Virus record (IMG/VR): IMGVR_UViG_3300035698_011774
Location: 1 to 47,430 of that record
Direction: 5' to 3' (one strand)
DNA length: 47,430 nt
From: a virus
Part shown: in pieces, positions 34,524 to 40,885 of the stretch
How positions within the stretch are numbered: the stretch's first letter is position 1
Layout of the letters: each line of letters begins with the position of its first letter
Made by a program: the position numbers and the translations under genes
Notes under the pieces: generated by a model
The model's database searches: none
Seen by the model: only the letters and a program-made list of their open reading frames with translations
Told to the model about the DNA's origin: nothing

Positions 34524-35705
34524 ATGAAACAAGAGAGTATTATCGTAAGGGTTAATTCTGAAGAACACAATTTAATTAAAGACAAATCTGCTTTATGTGG
34601 GCAAAAAAAATCTGCATTCATTCGTGAAGCATGCTTTGTTCATTTGCCTGAATCAAAAAATAGTGAATATTTTAAAAAACTTTTGAAAGAATATCAGGAT
34701 GGAGATGATGACAGAAAACAATCAATTGTCAACATTTTATTTGAATATTATCGTAGAACTGGTTATCCTCATAATTTTTTGACAGATGAACAAAAAACAA
34801 AGAGGATGAGACAATTGAGAAAAACCACTTGTAAATTGACTGATCAAAATGAAATATCTCGTAATTTCGTCGCTTTAGATTTAGCAAATTTTTTCCATCC
34901 ACATCTCGTCAAGGTCAAATCTAAATGGTTTGACACCCCTCACAGTCGTTATGTGGACGATGATGGCCTAAAGGACTGTATCGCAAGGTGGATGGACCTG
35001 GACAAGGTTCCTAGCCCCTCTGGTATACGCCGGATTCTACGTACTCGAAACGGCGTCAAATCTGCCGTCAATTTCAAACCTGCTGTCGCAAAATTGATTT
35101 ACGAGAGATATGCTCCTGATTATGGAAAAGTTTTAGACCCTTGTTCTGGATTTTCCGGCAGATTAGCCGGATGTATTGCTTCTGGGAAGAATCTTCATTA
35201 TTATGGAATTGATCCTGATCACAGGACTGCTCGTGGTAATATGGAATGTGCATCATTTTTTCATGGTGTAATAGATGATTTATTTGAGGAGAGGGAATTC
35301 AAATTTGGATTTACATTTGATATTGGTTGTGCTGAGGAGGTTATGGAGAATTATCGTGATTCATATTTTGATTTAATATTTACTTCTCCTCCTTATTATT
35401 CTACTGAGGAGTATTCTACTGATGGTAGTCAGAGCATGCATCGGTATTCGAGTTATGAGGAATGGAGAAGGGAATTTTTGTTTAAGGTCTGTGTTGAGGC
35501 TTTGCGTATATTGAAGGTTGGTGGATATTTTATTATGAATTTGAAGAATTACGCAAATTACAAAATTGCTAATGATTTTAAGATATATTGTCAGAGGAAG
35601 GGGTTTGTTCTTGTTGAAGAATTGGGGATGACCTTATCTAATAGTGAGTATAATAGGGATAGGGGTTCTTATCATACTGAACCTATTATTGTGTTGAGAA
35701 AGTGA
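34524..35705 (+). CDS. DNA methyltransferase (SPPY class) with ribbon-helix-helix-like N-terminus
   Basis: I choose the ATG at 34524 (AAAGGGA upstream) over the in-frame ATG at 34479 inside the previous gene. The SAM-binding motif I is LDPCSGFSGRLAG and the catalytic motif IV is TSPPYYSTEEY, typical of amino (N6-adenine or N4-cytosine) methyltransferases. The first ~45 residues (SIIVRVNSEEHNLIKDKSA..KKSAFIREACF) look like a ribbon-helix-helix DNA-binding module. No restriction enzyme is adjacent, apart from a possible PD-(D/E)XK protein at 36032. Self-modification against host restriction is the likely role. Target unknown. Confidence 0.82.
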   Translation: MKQESIIVRVNSEEHNLIKDKSALCGQKKSAFIREACFVHLPESKNSEYFKKLLKEYQDGDDDRKQSIVNILFEYYRRTGYPHNFLTDEQKTKRMRQLRKTTCKLTDQNEISRNFVALDLANFFHPHLVKVKSKWFDTPHSRYVDDDGLKDCIARWMDLDKVPSPSGIRRILRTRNGVKSAVNFKPAVAKLIYERYAPDYGKVLDPCSGFSGRLAGCIASGKNLHYYGIDPDHRTARGNMECASFFHGVIDDLFEEREFKFGFTFDIGCAEEVMENYRDSYFDLIFTSPPYYSTEEYSTDGSQSMHRYSSYEEWRREFLFKVCVEALRILKVGGYFIMNLKNYANYKIANDFKIYCQRKGFVLVEELGMTLSNSEYNRDRGSYHTEPIIVLRK

Positions 35706-35765
35706 TTGAGTTTTTAATTATTTTCTGTTGTAGTATTTAATTTTGCGGAAAAAATTATTTCACAG

Positions 35766-35819
35766 CCTGGATACAGGGTTGAAGATATTCGGTCTCCGCT
35801 TTGTATTCAGGTTTTTTTT
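35766..35819 (+). terminator. Intrinsic terminator after the methyltransferase
   Basis: An imperfect inverted repeat CCTGGATACA ... TGTATTCAGG with a 26-nt loop, followed by eight T residues (35812-35819). It separates the methyltransferase from the tagged small-gene array that starts at 35856. Confidence 0.7.
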
Positions 35820-35855
35820 CTTCATTTTGATTGTCTTTCTAGTCGATATTATTAT

Positions 35856-36029
35856 ATGACGATACCCGAAGATGCCGCATTTGAAGAATATTTCTCTTTG
35901 TTACTTGCTGAGAAAAGATTTGGAGAAGCAGTAGTATTATTATCAGACAAAACACGCGATAAATACTATAGATATTTATATAGCGATTTTGAAGAAAAAA
36001 TAAAAGATAGGATAGACGAGGAAATTTAA
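35856..36029 (+). CDS. Array protein 1 (57 aa), C-terminal KIKDR tag
   Basis: First member of the tagged small-gene array. An acidic helical N-terminal part (about 40 aa) is followed by YSDFEEKIKDRI near the C-terminus, then four extra residues. There is no strong SD. The next gene begins 2 nt after its stop. The tag, not the N-terminal part, links it to the genes downstream. Confidence 0.6.
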   Translation: MTIPEDAAFEEYFSLLLAEKRFGEAVVLLSDKTRDKYYRYLYSDFEEKIKDRIDEEI

Positions 36030-36031
36030 AA

Positions 36032-36562
36032 TTGGGCAAACAAAAAAAGTACATCGATCCAATCTTGGAGGATCGCAGACGCCAAGAGATAAACAATGAA
36101 AAATATTTTCATACTTATTTGAGTACAATATTTAATTTAACATGTGAAAAACCGGATTATTTATTACCATATGGATATGAATTAACTCCTGATTTTGTAG
36201 TTTTACAGAAACGAATAATCACATACGTATTTGAGGTCGTTACTCTCCATATCCCTGATAATAAAGATGAAGGCCGTAAAAGTACAGCAAGGATTTTCCG
36301 GACTTTACAAAAAAAAAGAGACAAGTATAAAAAATTGGTTACAAAGGAAGCATCTAAATTTATTATATGTCTCGCATTAGATCCTAGAATTACCATTGAT
36401 GATCATTCTTTTTTGTCTGTATCTCAAGATATTTTTCGTGGCGTGGATGACCAACAAATTAGAACACACGTAAGTGGGATTTTATTAAAACGAGAAAATG
36501 GTCTTGGTCCTATATTTTATCAGAATCTTAACGCCAAGCAGCGTGTTTATGTACAATTCTGA
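36032..36562 (+). CDS. Possible PD-(D/E)XK nuclease-fold protein (176 aa), TTG start
   Basis: It starts at a TTG with GAGGAAA about 8 nt upstream, inside the end of array gene 1. The segment ELTPDFVVLQ..YVFEVV (Asp54, Glu68) fits the PD...E core of restriction-like folds, but the usual Lys after Glu is replaced. The helix with RKSTARIFRTLQKKRDKYKKL that follows is also typical. It lacks the array tag. Beside a methyltransferase two genes upstream, it could be a nuclease, but activity is uncertain. Confidence 0.5.
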   Translation: MGKQKKYIDPILEDRRRQEINNEKYFHTYLSTIFNLTCEKPDYLLPYGYELTPDFVVLQKRIITYVFEVVTLHIPDNKDEGRKSTARIFRTLQKKRDKYKKLVTKEASKFIICLALDPRITIDDHSFLSVSQDIFRGVDDQQIRTHVSGILLKRENGLGPIFYQNLNAKQRVYVQF

Positions 36563-36574
36563 ATGCTGTTTTAA

Positions 36575-36592
36575 TTTTTTCCGCAAAAAAAA
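36575..36592 (+). promoter_or_regulatory. Intergenic T6-CCGC-A8 motif
   Basis: TTTTTTCCGCAAAAAAAA between array genes. Similar blocks occur in other gene gaps: 35741-35756 (inverted), 37867-37881, 42434-42449 and 45797-45808. Recurrence only in or next to gaps suggests a shared regulatory or transcript-processing site. It has no -10/-35 pattern I can defend. Confidence 0.35.
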
Positions 36593-36625
36593 TAAACACT
36601 GCCTATGATGATATGGAGAGAAAAA

Positions 36626-36811
36626 ATGTATGATGGAATTGAAATCAGCAGTATTAGAGCATACAACGAAGACGGTGAGGAAATGATGGGTATTTCGGTA
36701 GTATTTACAAAAAAATACTATAAACAAATTATAGATGCGATTGATAGTATCAATGAGTGTGGCGAACAATATAACGATTTCCAAGACAAGACAGGAGATA
36801 GATTACAATGA
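36626..36811 (+). CDS. Array protein 2 (61 aa), helical module + tag
   Basis: Start at 36626 because GGAGAG lies 6 nt upstream; an in-frame ATG at 36605 lacks an SD. The N-terminal part is a beta-hairpin followed by a helix (TKKYYKQIIDAIDSINE), shared in outline with array proteins 3 and 7. The C-terminus is YNDFQDKTGDRLQ, a diverged tag. ATGA overlap with the next gene. Confidence 0.7.
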   Translation: MYDGIEISSIRAYNEDGEEMMGISVVFTKKYYKQIIDAIDSINECGEQYNDFQDKTGDRLQ

Positions 36812-37173
36812 AATTTAAAGTTGGAGATAGAGTCAAATACAAAGATATGTACGATCCGCTCGATTTTCATGGGGAGGGGACTATTATTTACATAGGAACA
36901 GTACCCAATCGTTATTATGTAGACTGGGATGAATTACCCACTTTTTGTACTTCTATGAAATTAAAATACCTCACTTGGGTTTCTCCCGAACAAGCCATGT
37001 ATGATCATGATTTTAAAGAAGAAATCACACTTTTAGATGATGGTGATTTTGAAATTACATTGAGATTGAGTAAACAGAACTATTATAGGATTATGGAACT
37101 GGCTAGAGAAATCGCAAAAGGAGTCGATCAGCATGATGATTTTGAAAAAAAGATAAAAGATAGATTACAATGA
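36808..37173 (+). CDS. Array protein 3 (121 aa), SH3-like + helical module + tag
   Basis: The largest tagged member. It has an N-terminal SH3/KOW-like barrel (FKVGDRVKYKD, then GTIIYIG, then YYVDWDELP). A second module (FEITLRLSKQNYYRIMELA) resembles the one in array proteins 2 and 7, and the tag HDDFEKKIKDRLQ follows. It therefore combines both N-terminal module types of the array in one chain. ATGA overlaps on both sides. Confidence 0.72.
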   Translation: MKFKVGDRVKYKDMYDPLDFHGEGTIIYIGTVPNRYYVDWDELPTFCTSMKLKYLTWVSPEQAMYDHDFKEEITLLDDGDFEITLRLSKQNYYRIMELAREIAKGVDQHDDFEKKIKDRLQ

Positions 37174-37388
37174 AATTTAAAATAGGAGACAGAGTGATTC
37201 TGCGTAAGGAGTATAGCAAGCAGCCTCAAAGAATCAGATATGGTATTGTAGTATCAAACGTGTTAGGTGATCCAGAGGTTTTATGGGATGATGAAAAATA
37301 TGATGGAACGATATTGTATCATCCACAGGCACTTATACTTGACCCTTATGCTGACTTTGAAGAAAGAATAAAAGACAGGATGTTTTAA
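37170..37388 (+). CDS. Array protein 4 (72 aa), SH3-like + tag
   Basis: It begins MKFKIGDRVILRKEY, with a GIVVSNVLGDPEVLWDDE strand pair typical of the array's SH3/KOW-like barrels. It ends YADFEERIKDRMF. Start overlaps the upstream stop (ATGA) and its TAA overlaps the next ATG (TAATG). Confidence 0.72.
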   Translation: MKFKIGDRVILRKEYSKQPQRIRYGIVVSNVLGDPEVLWDDEKYDGTILYHPQALILDPYADFEERIKDRMF

Positions 37389-37633
37389 TGGAATTACATG
37401 TAGGAGATTTAGTTAGATTAAAAGATACCGAGAAGGATGGTGTAATTTGGATTAAAGAGGAGTCTAATTTTATGTATCCAGAAGGAGTTTATGTTGTTAA
37501 ATGGGATAATTACTCGAAACTTACTCTGAATCAACCTTCGGATTTGGTTTTTGTCGCTTCAGGTTTTAGTCTTTTTGTTGCCAATTCATATTTTGGATTT
37601 AGAGACAAAATTAGAGATAGAATGAAAGGATAA
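37388..37633 (+). CDS. Array protein 5 (81 aa), SH3-like + tag
   Basis: It begins MELHVGDLVRLKDTEKDGVI and has VYVVKWDNYSK, the W-D strand common to array barrels. The tag is YFGFRDKIRDRM plus KG. Here the usual Asp before Phe is Gly, showing which tag position tolerates change. Confidence 0.7.
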   Translation: MELHVGDLVRLKDTEKDGVIWIKEESNFMYPEGVYVVKWDNYSKLTLNQPSDLVFVASGFSLFVANSYFGFRDKIRDRMKG

Positions 37634-37638
37634 TAAGT

Positions 37639-37866
37639 ATGGTATTAACAGTGAAAGATTTAAGAGAGAAGTTATCTGAGAGGGGTGATGACGAACAGCT
37701 AATATGTTTTATGAAAACTGATACTGGATTGAAAGTTTTTGATATTGTAGATATAACATCAGAGAAAATTATTTCTTTTCGTGAGAATGGGAAAGTCCAA
37801 TTTCGTATTGAGCCTGATGGGCCAAATGAGAAATGGTCGTTGATTGAAATCACAGATGATGTATGA
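37639..37866 (+). CDS. Array protein 6 (75 aa), without the tag
   Basis: The one member of the array without the C-terminal tag. It begins MVLTVKDLREKLSERGDDEQLICF and continues as a small alpha/beta chain ending LIEITDDV. The phrase VKDLREKL..DD..I resembles a domain seen in many phage and plasmid small proteins whose function is unknown. It is followed by the T/CCGC/A motif and a fresh SD, so the array may be split into two transcripts or translation units here. Confidence 0.6.
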   Translation: MVLTVKDLREKLSERGDDEQLICFMKTDTGLKVFDIVDITSEKIISFRENGKVQFRIEPDGPNEKWSLIEITDDV

Positions 37867-37886
37867 TTTTTCCGCAAAAAAAGGAG
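37867..37886 (+). promoter_or_regulatory. T5-CCGC-A7 motif merged with a strong SD
   Basis: TTTTTCCGCAAAAAAAGGAG: the recurrent intergenic motif followed directly by AAGGAG, 5 nt before the ATG at 37892. This is the strongest ribosome binding site in the array and favours 37892 as the start over the in-frame ATG at 37844. Confidence 0.4.
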
Positions 37887-37891
37887 ATACT

Positions 37892-38068
37892 ATGTCAGAG
37901 AAGGTTAAGATATTAGGGGCTTCTGGTGGTGGTAATGGGGGAACATTTGGTTTACAATTAGAAATCCCATCAAAACATTATCAAGATATCACGGATTTTA
38001 TTGATGGTTTAAATAAAAAAGAAGAATATGAAGAGTTCAGAGATAAAATAACAGACAGGTTAGCATGA
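37892..38068 (+). CDS. Array protein 7 (58 aa), helical module + tag
   Basis: It starts MSEKVKILGASGGGNGG. The middle strand-helix (LQLEIPSKHYQDITDFIDGLNKK) parallels array proteins 2 and 3. It ends YEEFRDKITDRLA. ATGA overlap with the next gene. Confidence 0.7.
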   Translation: MSEKVKILGASGGGNGGTFGLQLEIPSKHYQDITDFIDGLNKKEEYEEFRDKITDRLA

Positions 38069-38286
38069 AGAGATTTAAAGTTGGTGATATAGTTGTTCAT
38101 AAAATGGATTACGATTTACATCTATATGGGGTTGGCACTATCATATTGTGTAGAAAGGGGGAGTACTATAATGTCGAGTTTAAAACACTTATTAGTAGTC
38201 TGATATTCCATGGCTCTTATTTAAAATTATTCGATCCTCATTTTTATGCGGATTTTATGGACAGGATCGAGGATAGACTATTATGA
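38065..38286 (+). CDS. Array protein 8 (73 aa), SH3-like + tag
   Basis: MKRFKVGDIVVHKMDYD start, a GTIILCRKGEYYNVEF strand pair, tag YADFMDRIEDRLL. Overlaps both neighbours by ATGA. Confidence 0.7.
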   Translation: MKRFKVGDIVVHKMDYDLHLYGVGTIILCRKGEYYNVEFKTLISSLIFHGSYLKLFDPHFYADFMDRIEDRLL

Positions 38287-38528
38287 ATAAATTAAAGATC
38301 GGAGATAGGGTAGTACATGTTAAGTGTAAAAATCATGGTTTTGGGATTATTATAGCGATAGACGGCTTATTTGGTACACAAAAAGGCCAGTATCTGGTCC
38401 AATGGGACTCTGTAGATCCACACAAAGTACAGATACAACAACTATTATTTCCTTATGACGAAATTAGATTGGTAGATGAAGAAATTTATCAAGATTTTCT
38501 AGACAAAATTGAGGATAGGTTATCATGA
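38283..38528 (+). CDS. Array protein 9 (81 aa), SH3-like + tag
   Basis: MNKLKIGDRVVHVKCKNHGFGIII start, YLVQWDSVDPHKVQIQQL strand, tag YQDFLDKIEDRLS. ATGA overlaps on both sides. Confidence 0.7.
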   Translation: MNKLKIGDRVVHVKCKNHGFGIIIAIDGLFGTQKGQYLVQWDSVDPHKVQIQQLLFPYDEIRLVDEEIYQDFLDKIEDRLS

Positions 38529-38725
38529 AGTTTAAAATCGGGGATAAAGTATATTACAAAGATATGGAGAATCGCCTTGGGACAATCACTAGTGTCAATG
38601 ATTTTGGACATCCTTGGGTTGAATGGGAAGACGAATTAGGATCAATTCCATATTATAAATGGCTAATTGTTCATTGTGATTATCATAACGATTTTTTAGA
38701 AAAGATAAAAGACAGGATGTTATGA
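38525..38725 (+). CDS. Array protein 10 (66 aa), SH3-like + tag
   Basis: MKFKIGDKVYYKDMENRLGTIT start, PWVEWEDELGSIPYY strand, tag HNDFLEKIKDRML. This is the cleanest minimal barrel-plus-tag member. ATGA overlaps on both sides. Confidence 0.72.
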   Translation: MKFKIGDKVYYKDMENRLGTITSVNDFGHPWVEWEDELGSIPYYKWLIVHCDYHNDFLEKIKDRML

Positions 38726-38967
38726 AATTAGTAATTGGACAAGAAATGTTTTTTAGGAATGATTATGGTGGGCCGTTAATCACCGGTGTAATAGATATAA
38801 TTAATCGAAATAGAGAATACAAATATTCAGTAATTTGGCGTGATGGCATTAGAAATAGTTATAGATATAAGGAGATTATCCTTTTTATAAAAAGATACGA
38901 TCCATATTTTACAGATTTTTTCGATAAGATAAAAGAAAGATTACCATGTATTCAAATAAATGTTTAA
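38722..38967 (+). CDS. Array protein 11 (81 aa), SH3-like + tag with short tail
   Basis: MKLVIGQEMFFRNDYGG start, YSVIWRDGIRNSY strand. The tag FTDFFDKIKERL is followed by PCIQINV, because the gene reads 20 nt past the usual end and overlaps the next start by 22 nt. The overlap suggests loss of the original stop. Confidence 0.65.
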   Translation: MKLVIGQEMFFRNDYGGPLITGVIDIINRNREYKYSVIWRDGIRNSYRYKEIILFIKRYDPYFTDFFDKIKERLPCIQINV

Positions 38968-39086
38968 CAGAATTGATTGATTTAGGAGACAAAGCTCTTC
39001 GTTCGGAGGAAGAAGAAGCGTATTATGATTTTCGCGAAAAAATAATAGATAGACTTGGTAAAGATTATGTTAGAACGATACAATGA
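38946..39086 (+). CDS. Array protein 12 (46 aa), short helix + tag
   Basis: ATG at 38946, inside the end of the previous gene. The product is an acidic helix (CLTELIDLGDKALRSEEEEA) then YYDFREKIIDRLG and an extra KDYVRTIQ. At 46 residues it is the shortest member; half of it is the tag and tail. Confidence 0.6.
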   Translation: MYSNKCLTELIDLGDKALRSEEEEAYYDFREKIIDRLGKDYVRTIQ

Positions 39087-39087
39087 A

Positions 39088-39255
39088 ATGACGAAACAAT
39101 TTAAGAATATGGTTAATGCTATTAAACAATTACGTCATACTATCGATAGTACGCAGACAACATTCGATAATGCCTTGTGGAGAATGTTTAAAAAATCAAG
39201 TTCCGAACAAGATCATAATGATTTTCTCGATAAAATAAAAGACAGGATGGAATAA
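39088..39255 (+). CDS. Array protein 13 (55 aa), helical + tag
   Basis: I take the ATG at 39088, just after the previous stop. In-frame ATG 39067 and TTG 39055 are alternatives. A long helix (FKNMVNAIKQLRHTIDSTQ) precedes HNDFLDKIKDRME. TAATG overlap with the next gene. Confidence 0.62.
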   Translation: MTKQFKNMVNAIKQLRHTIDSTQTTFDNALWRMFKKSSSEQDHNDFLDKIKDRME

Positions 39256-39413
39256 TGACCGAAAGGGAATGGGAAGAATATGGAGAGGATCTTGCAGAGA
39301 TGTTAGATTTTTTTGGTCCATCTCTTCCTAAGTTGCTATCTGCTTATGCGGATTTTCAAGAGAGAATTAATGAAAGGATCGGGAAAAATGACAAAACCAC
39401 CTTTACATCCTAA
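39255..39413 (+). CDS. Array protein 14 (52 aa), acidic helix + tag
   Basis: ATG overlaps the upstream TAA. It begins MTEREWEEYGEDLAEMLDFFG; the tag YADFQERINERI is followed by about ten extra residues. The next gene's ATG lies inside this tail. Confidence 0.58.
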   Translation: MTEREWEEYGEDLAEMLDFFGPSLPKLLSAYADFQERINERIGKNDKTTFTS

Positions 39414-39591
39414 AATAAATCCTAACCATCCTTTGTTAAAAGGACTGGTGGGAGTGTTTATGTGTGGTGTGGCATACGACAAAAATCTCATACAAAAATG
39501 GTACAACATTGGACCACATGCTTCTGATTATTATGCCGATTATTACAAAGATTTTGAAGATAAAATCAAAGACAGAATGGGAGAAAATTAA
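39388..39591 (+). CDS. Array protein 15 (67 aa), LamG-lead-like segment + tag
   Basis: Start at 39388 (GATCGGGAAAA upstream), within the previous gene; in-frame starts further up lie in that gene's coding region. The N-terminal phrase INPNHPLLKGLVGVFMCG resembles the entry strand of LamG-type phage adhesins, such as RYDHPISQGLVAYWPFWEG in this window's own adhesin. It ends YKDFEDKIKDRMGEN. TAATG overlap with the next gene. Confidence 0.62.
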   Translation: MTKPPLHPKINPNHPLLKGLVGVFMCGVAYDKNLIQKWYNIGPHASDYYADYYKDFEDKIKDRMGEN

Positions 39592-39752
39592 TGTCTTATA
39601 ACGATTTCGCAGACAGGATTAAAGATAGGATTGGGATAGAAATAGAACCTTTTGTAGAATGGACGGCGGTGCAAATGACTAAACCTGTGTTTTTCCCATC
39701 ATGCAATGGATGGATACCGGATTGGCAAAAAAGTAGAAAAGATAAGAGATAG
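39591..39752 (+). CDS. Array protein 16 (53 aa), N-terminal tag, frameshifted C-terminus
   Basis: The tag sits at the N-terminus (MSYNDFADRIKDRIG). The middle (TKPVFFPSCNGWIPDWQKS) resembles the portal phrase QPMFFSPLHTPQNWQIASKK. The frame ends at TAG 39750-39752, but the neighbouring frame right after the AAAAAA run (39727-39732) reads VEKIRDRMGEN to a TAA, the same C-terminal ending as the previous gene. A single-base indel therefore probably removed its C-terminal tag. It shares a near-identical ~75-nt start with the next gene, so the two are a tandem duplication. Confidence 0.6.
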   Translation: MSYNDFADRIKDRIGIEIEPFVEWTAVQMTKPVFFPSCNGWIPDWQKSRKDKR

Positions 39753-39767
39753 AATGGGAGAAAATTA

Positions 39768-40073
39768 ATGTCTTATGATGATTTCGCAGACAAAATTAGA
39801 GATAGACTTGGGATAGAAATAGAACCCGTGATGGATTGGCCGATTAACAATCAACCTATGTATTTTGGCCCAAGCCACAAACCGCAACCTTGGCAAACTA
39901 ATAATAAAAAATCGCAGGTATATAAAACGGAATACAAGGCTGAGTGGACGCAACCTTTGAGTGTTGTCCTACACCCCGTTCATACTCCACAAACTTGGCT
40001 AATAGCCCAGGAAAGATATGATATATATCATTACAAAGATTTTGAAGACAAAATTAAGGATAGATTAGGATGA
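39768..40073 (+). CDS. Array protein 17 (101 aa), tags at both ends, two portal-like segments
   Basis: N-terminal tag SYDDFADKIRDRLG and C-terminal tag YKDFEDKIKDRLG flank two repeats. These are NQPMYFGPSHKPQPWQTNNKK and VVLHPVHTPQTWLIAQERYDIY, and both resemble the portal N-terminal phrase QPMFFSPLHTPQNWQIASKK. This is the clearest case of virion-protein fragments placed in the tag framework. GGGAG lies about 7 nt before the ATG. ATGA overlap downstream. Confidence 0.72.
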   Translation: MSYDDFADKIRDRLGIEIEPVMDWPINNQPMYFGPSHKPQPWQTNNKKSQVYKTEYKAEWTQPLSVVLHPVHTPQTWLIAQERYDIYHYKDFEDKIKDRLG

Positions 40074-40300
40074 AACATAAATTTAAAGTAGGAGACAGAG
40101 TAAGATATATCCATGATATTAGTGACAAAGGAACCATTATCCAATTGTATGGCATTAACAGGGGAAAAATTCCAGATTATGACGTTTCATGGGATTCGGG
40201 CCTTTATCATATATGCCATCCAGAAGACGAACTGATTAGTGATTTTTTCATTAGTCAACATGAAGAATTTTCGGCAAAAATTAAGGATAGATTAGGATGA
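40070..40300 (+). CDS. Array protein 18 (76 aa), SH3-like + tag
   Basis: MKHKFKVGDRVRYIHDISDKGTII start, YDVSWDSGLYHI strand, tag HEEFSAKIKDRLG. ATGA overlaps on both sides; AAGGATAG in the upstream tag codons acts as its SD-like sequence. Confidence 0.72.
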   Translation: MKHKFKVGDRVRYIHDISDKGTIIQLYGINRGKIPDYDVSWDSGLYHICHPEDELISDFFISQHEEFSAKIKDRLG

Positions 40301-40536
40301 CAGAATTCAAGGTGGGAGATGAAGTGAAATTGGATATAGAGAATTATCCTATATGGAACCGACATATGAGAAATGAAGGAATACTATATGGTGTAATATC
40401 TGCGATTACTCCTTCTGGGGAGTGTGACATAAATTGGCCATGTGGCTTAGAATATAGGTATCAATTAGAATATGTTGAACACTATATTGGTCCATATGAG
40501 GACTTTATGGATAAAATTAGAGATAGACTAAAATGA
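40297..40536 (+). CDS. Array protein 19 (79 aa), SH3-like + tag
   Basis: MTEFKVGDEVKLDIENY start, longer loop (NRHMRNEGILYGVISAI), CDINWPCGLEYRYQ strand, tag YEDFMDKIRDRLK. ATGA overlaps on both sides. Confidence 0.7.
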   Translation: MTEFKVGDEVKLDIENYPIWNRHMRNEGILYGVISAITPSGECDINWPCGLEYRYQLEYVEHYIGPYEDFMDKIRDRLK

Positions 40537-40727
40537 AAGAATCAGAACGTTATATTGATAAAAATGGGAAGATATGTATAGAGAAAGAGGATGGGACAAT
40601 ATATACTTGGCAAATGGACTGTTATTCCCAGACAGTTGAAGAAGTTATGGAAGAGATGATTCCTAATTGGGCAGAGAAAAAGCAACATCGACGTTTTCTT
40701 GAGAAAATTGAGGATAGACTAAAATGA
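40533..40727 (+). CDS. Array protein 20 (64 aa), beta-hairpin/helix + tag
   Basis: MKESERYIDKNGKICIEKEDG start, then helix VEEVMEEMIPNWAEKK and the tag HRRFLEKIEDRLK. It has a tandem paralog immediately downstream that is 11 residues shorter. ATGA overlaps. Confidence 0.68.
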   Translation: MKESERYIDKNGKICIEKEDGTIYTWQMDCYSQTVEEVMEEMIPNWAEKKQHRRFLEKIEDRLK

Positions 40728-40885
40728 AAGAATTAGAATATTATATTGATAAAAATGGGAAGATAGGTATAGAGAAAGAGGATGGGTCAATTGGAGAAGT
40801 TATGGAGGAATGGTTCCCTAATTGGGTAGGGGAAGAGCAACATCGACGTTTTCTTGAGAAAATAAGAGACAGATTATACATATGA
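40724..40885 (+). CDS. Array protein 21 (53 aa), shortened duplicate of array protein 20
   Basis: ATG 40724 overlaps the upstream stop. Its first ~22 codons and last ~20 codons are nearly identical in DNA to array protein 20, but about 11 codons in the middle are missing. It ends HRRFLEKIRDRL plus YI. This is a recent duplication with an in-frame deletion; the tag is intact. Confidence 0.62.
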   Translation: MKELEYYIDKNGKIGIEKEDGSIGEVMEEWFPNWVGEEQHRRFLEKIRDRLYI

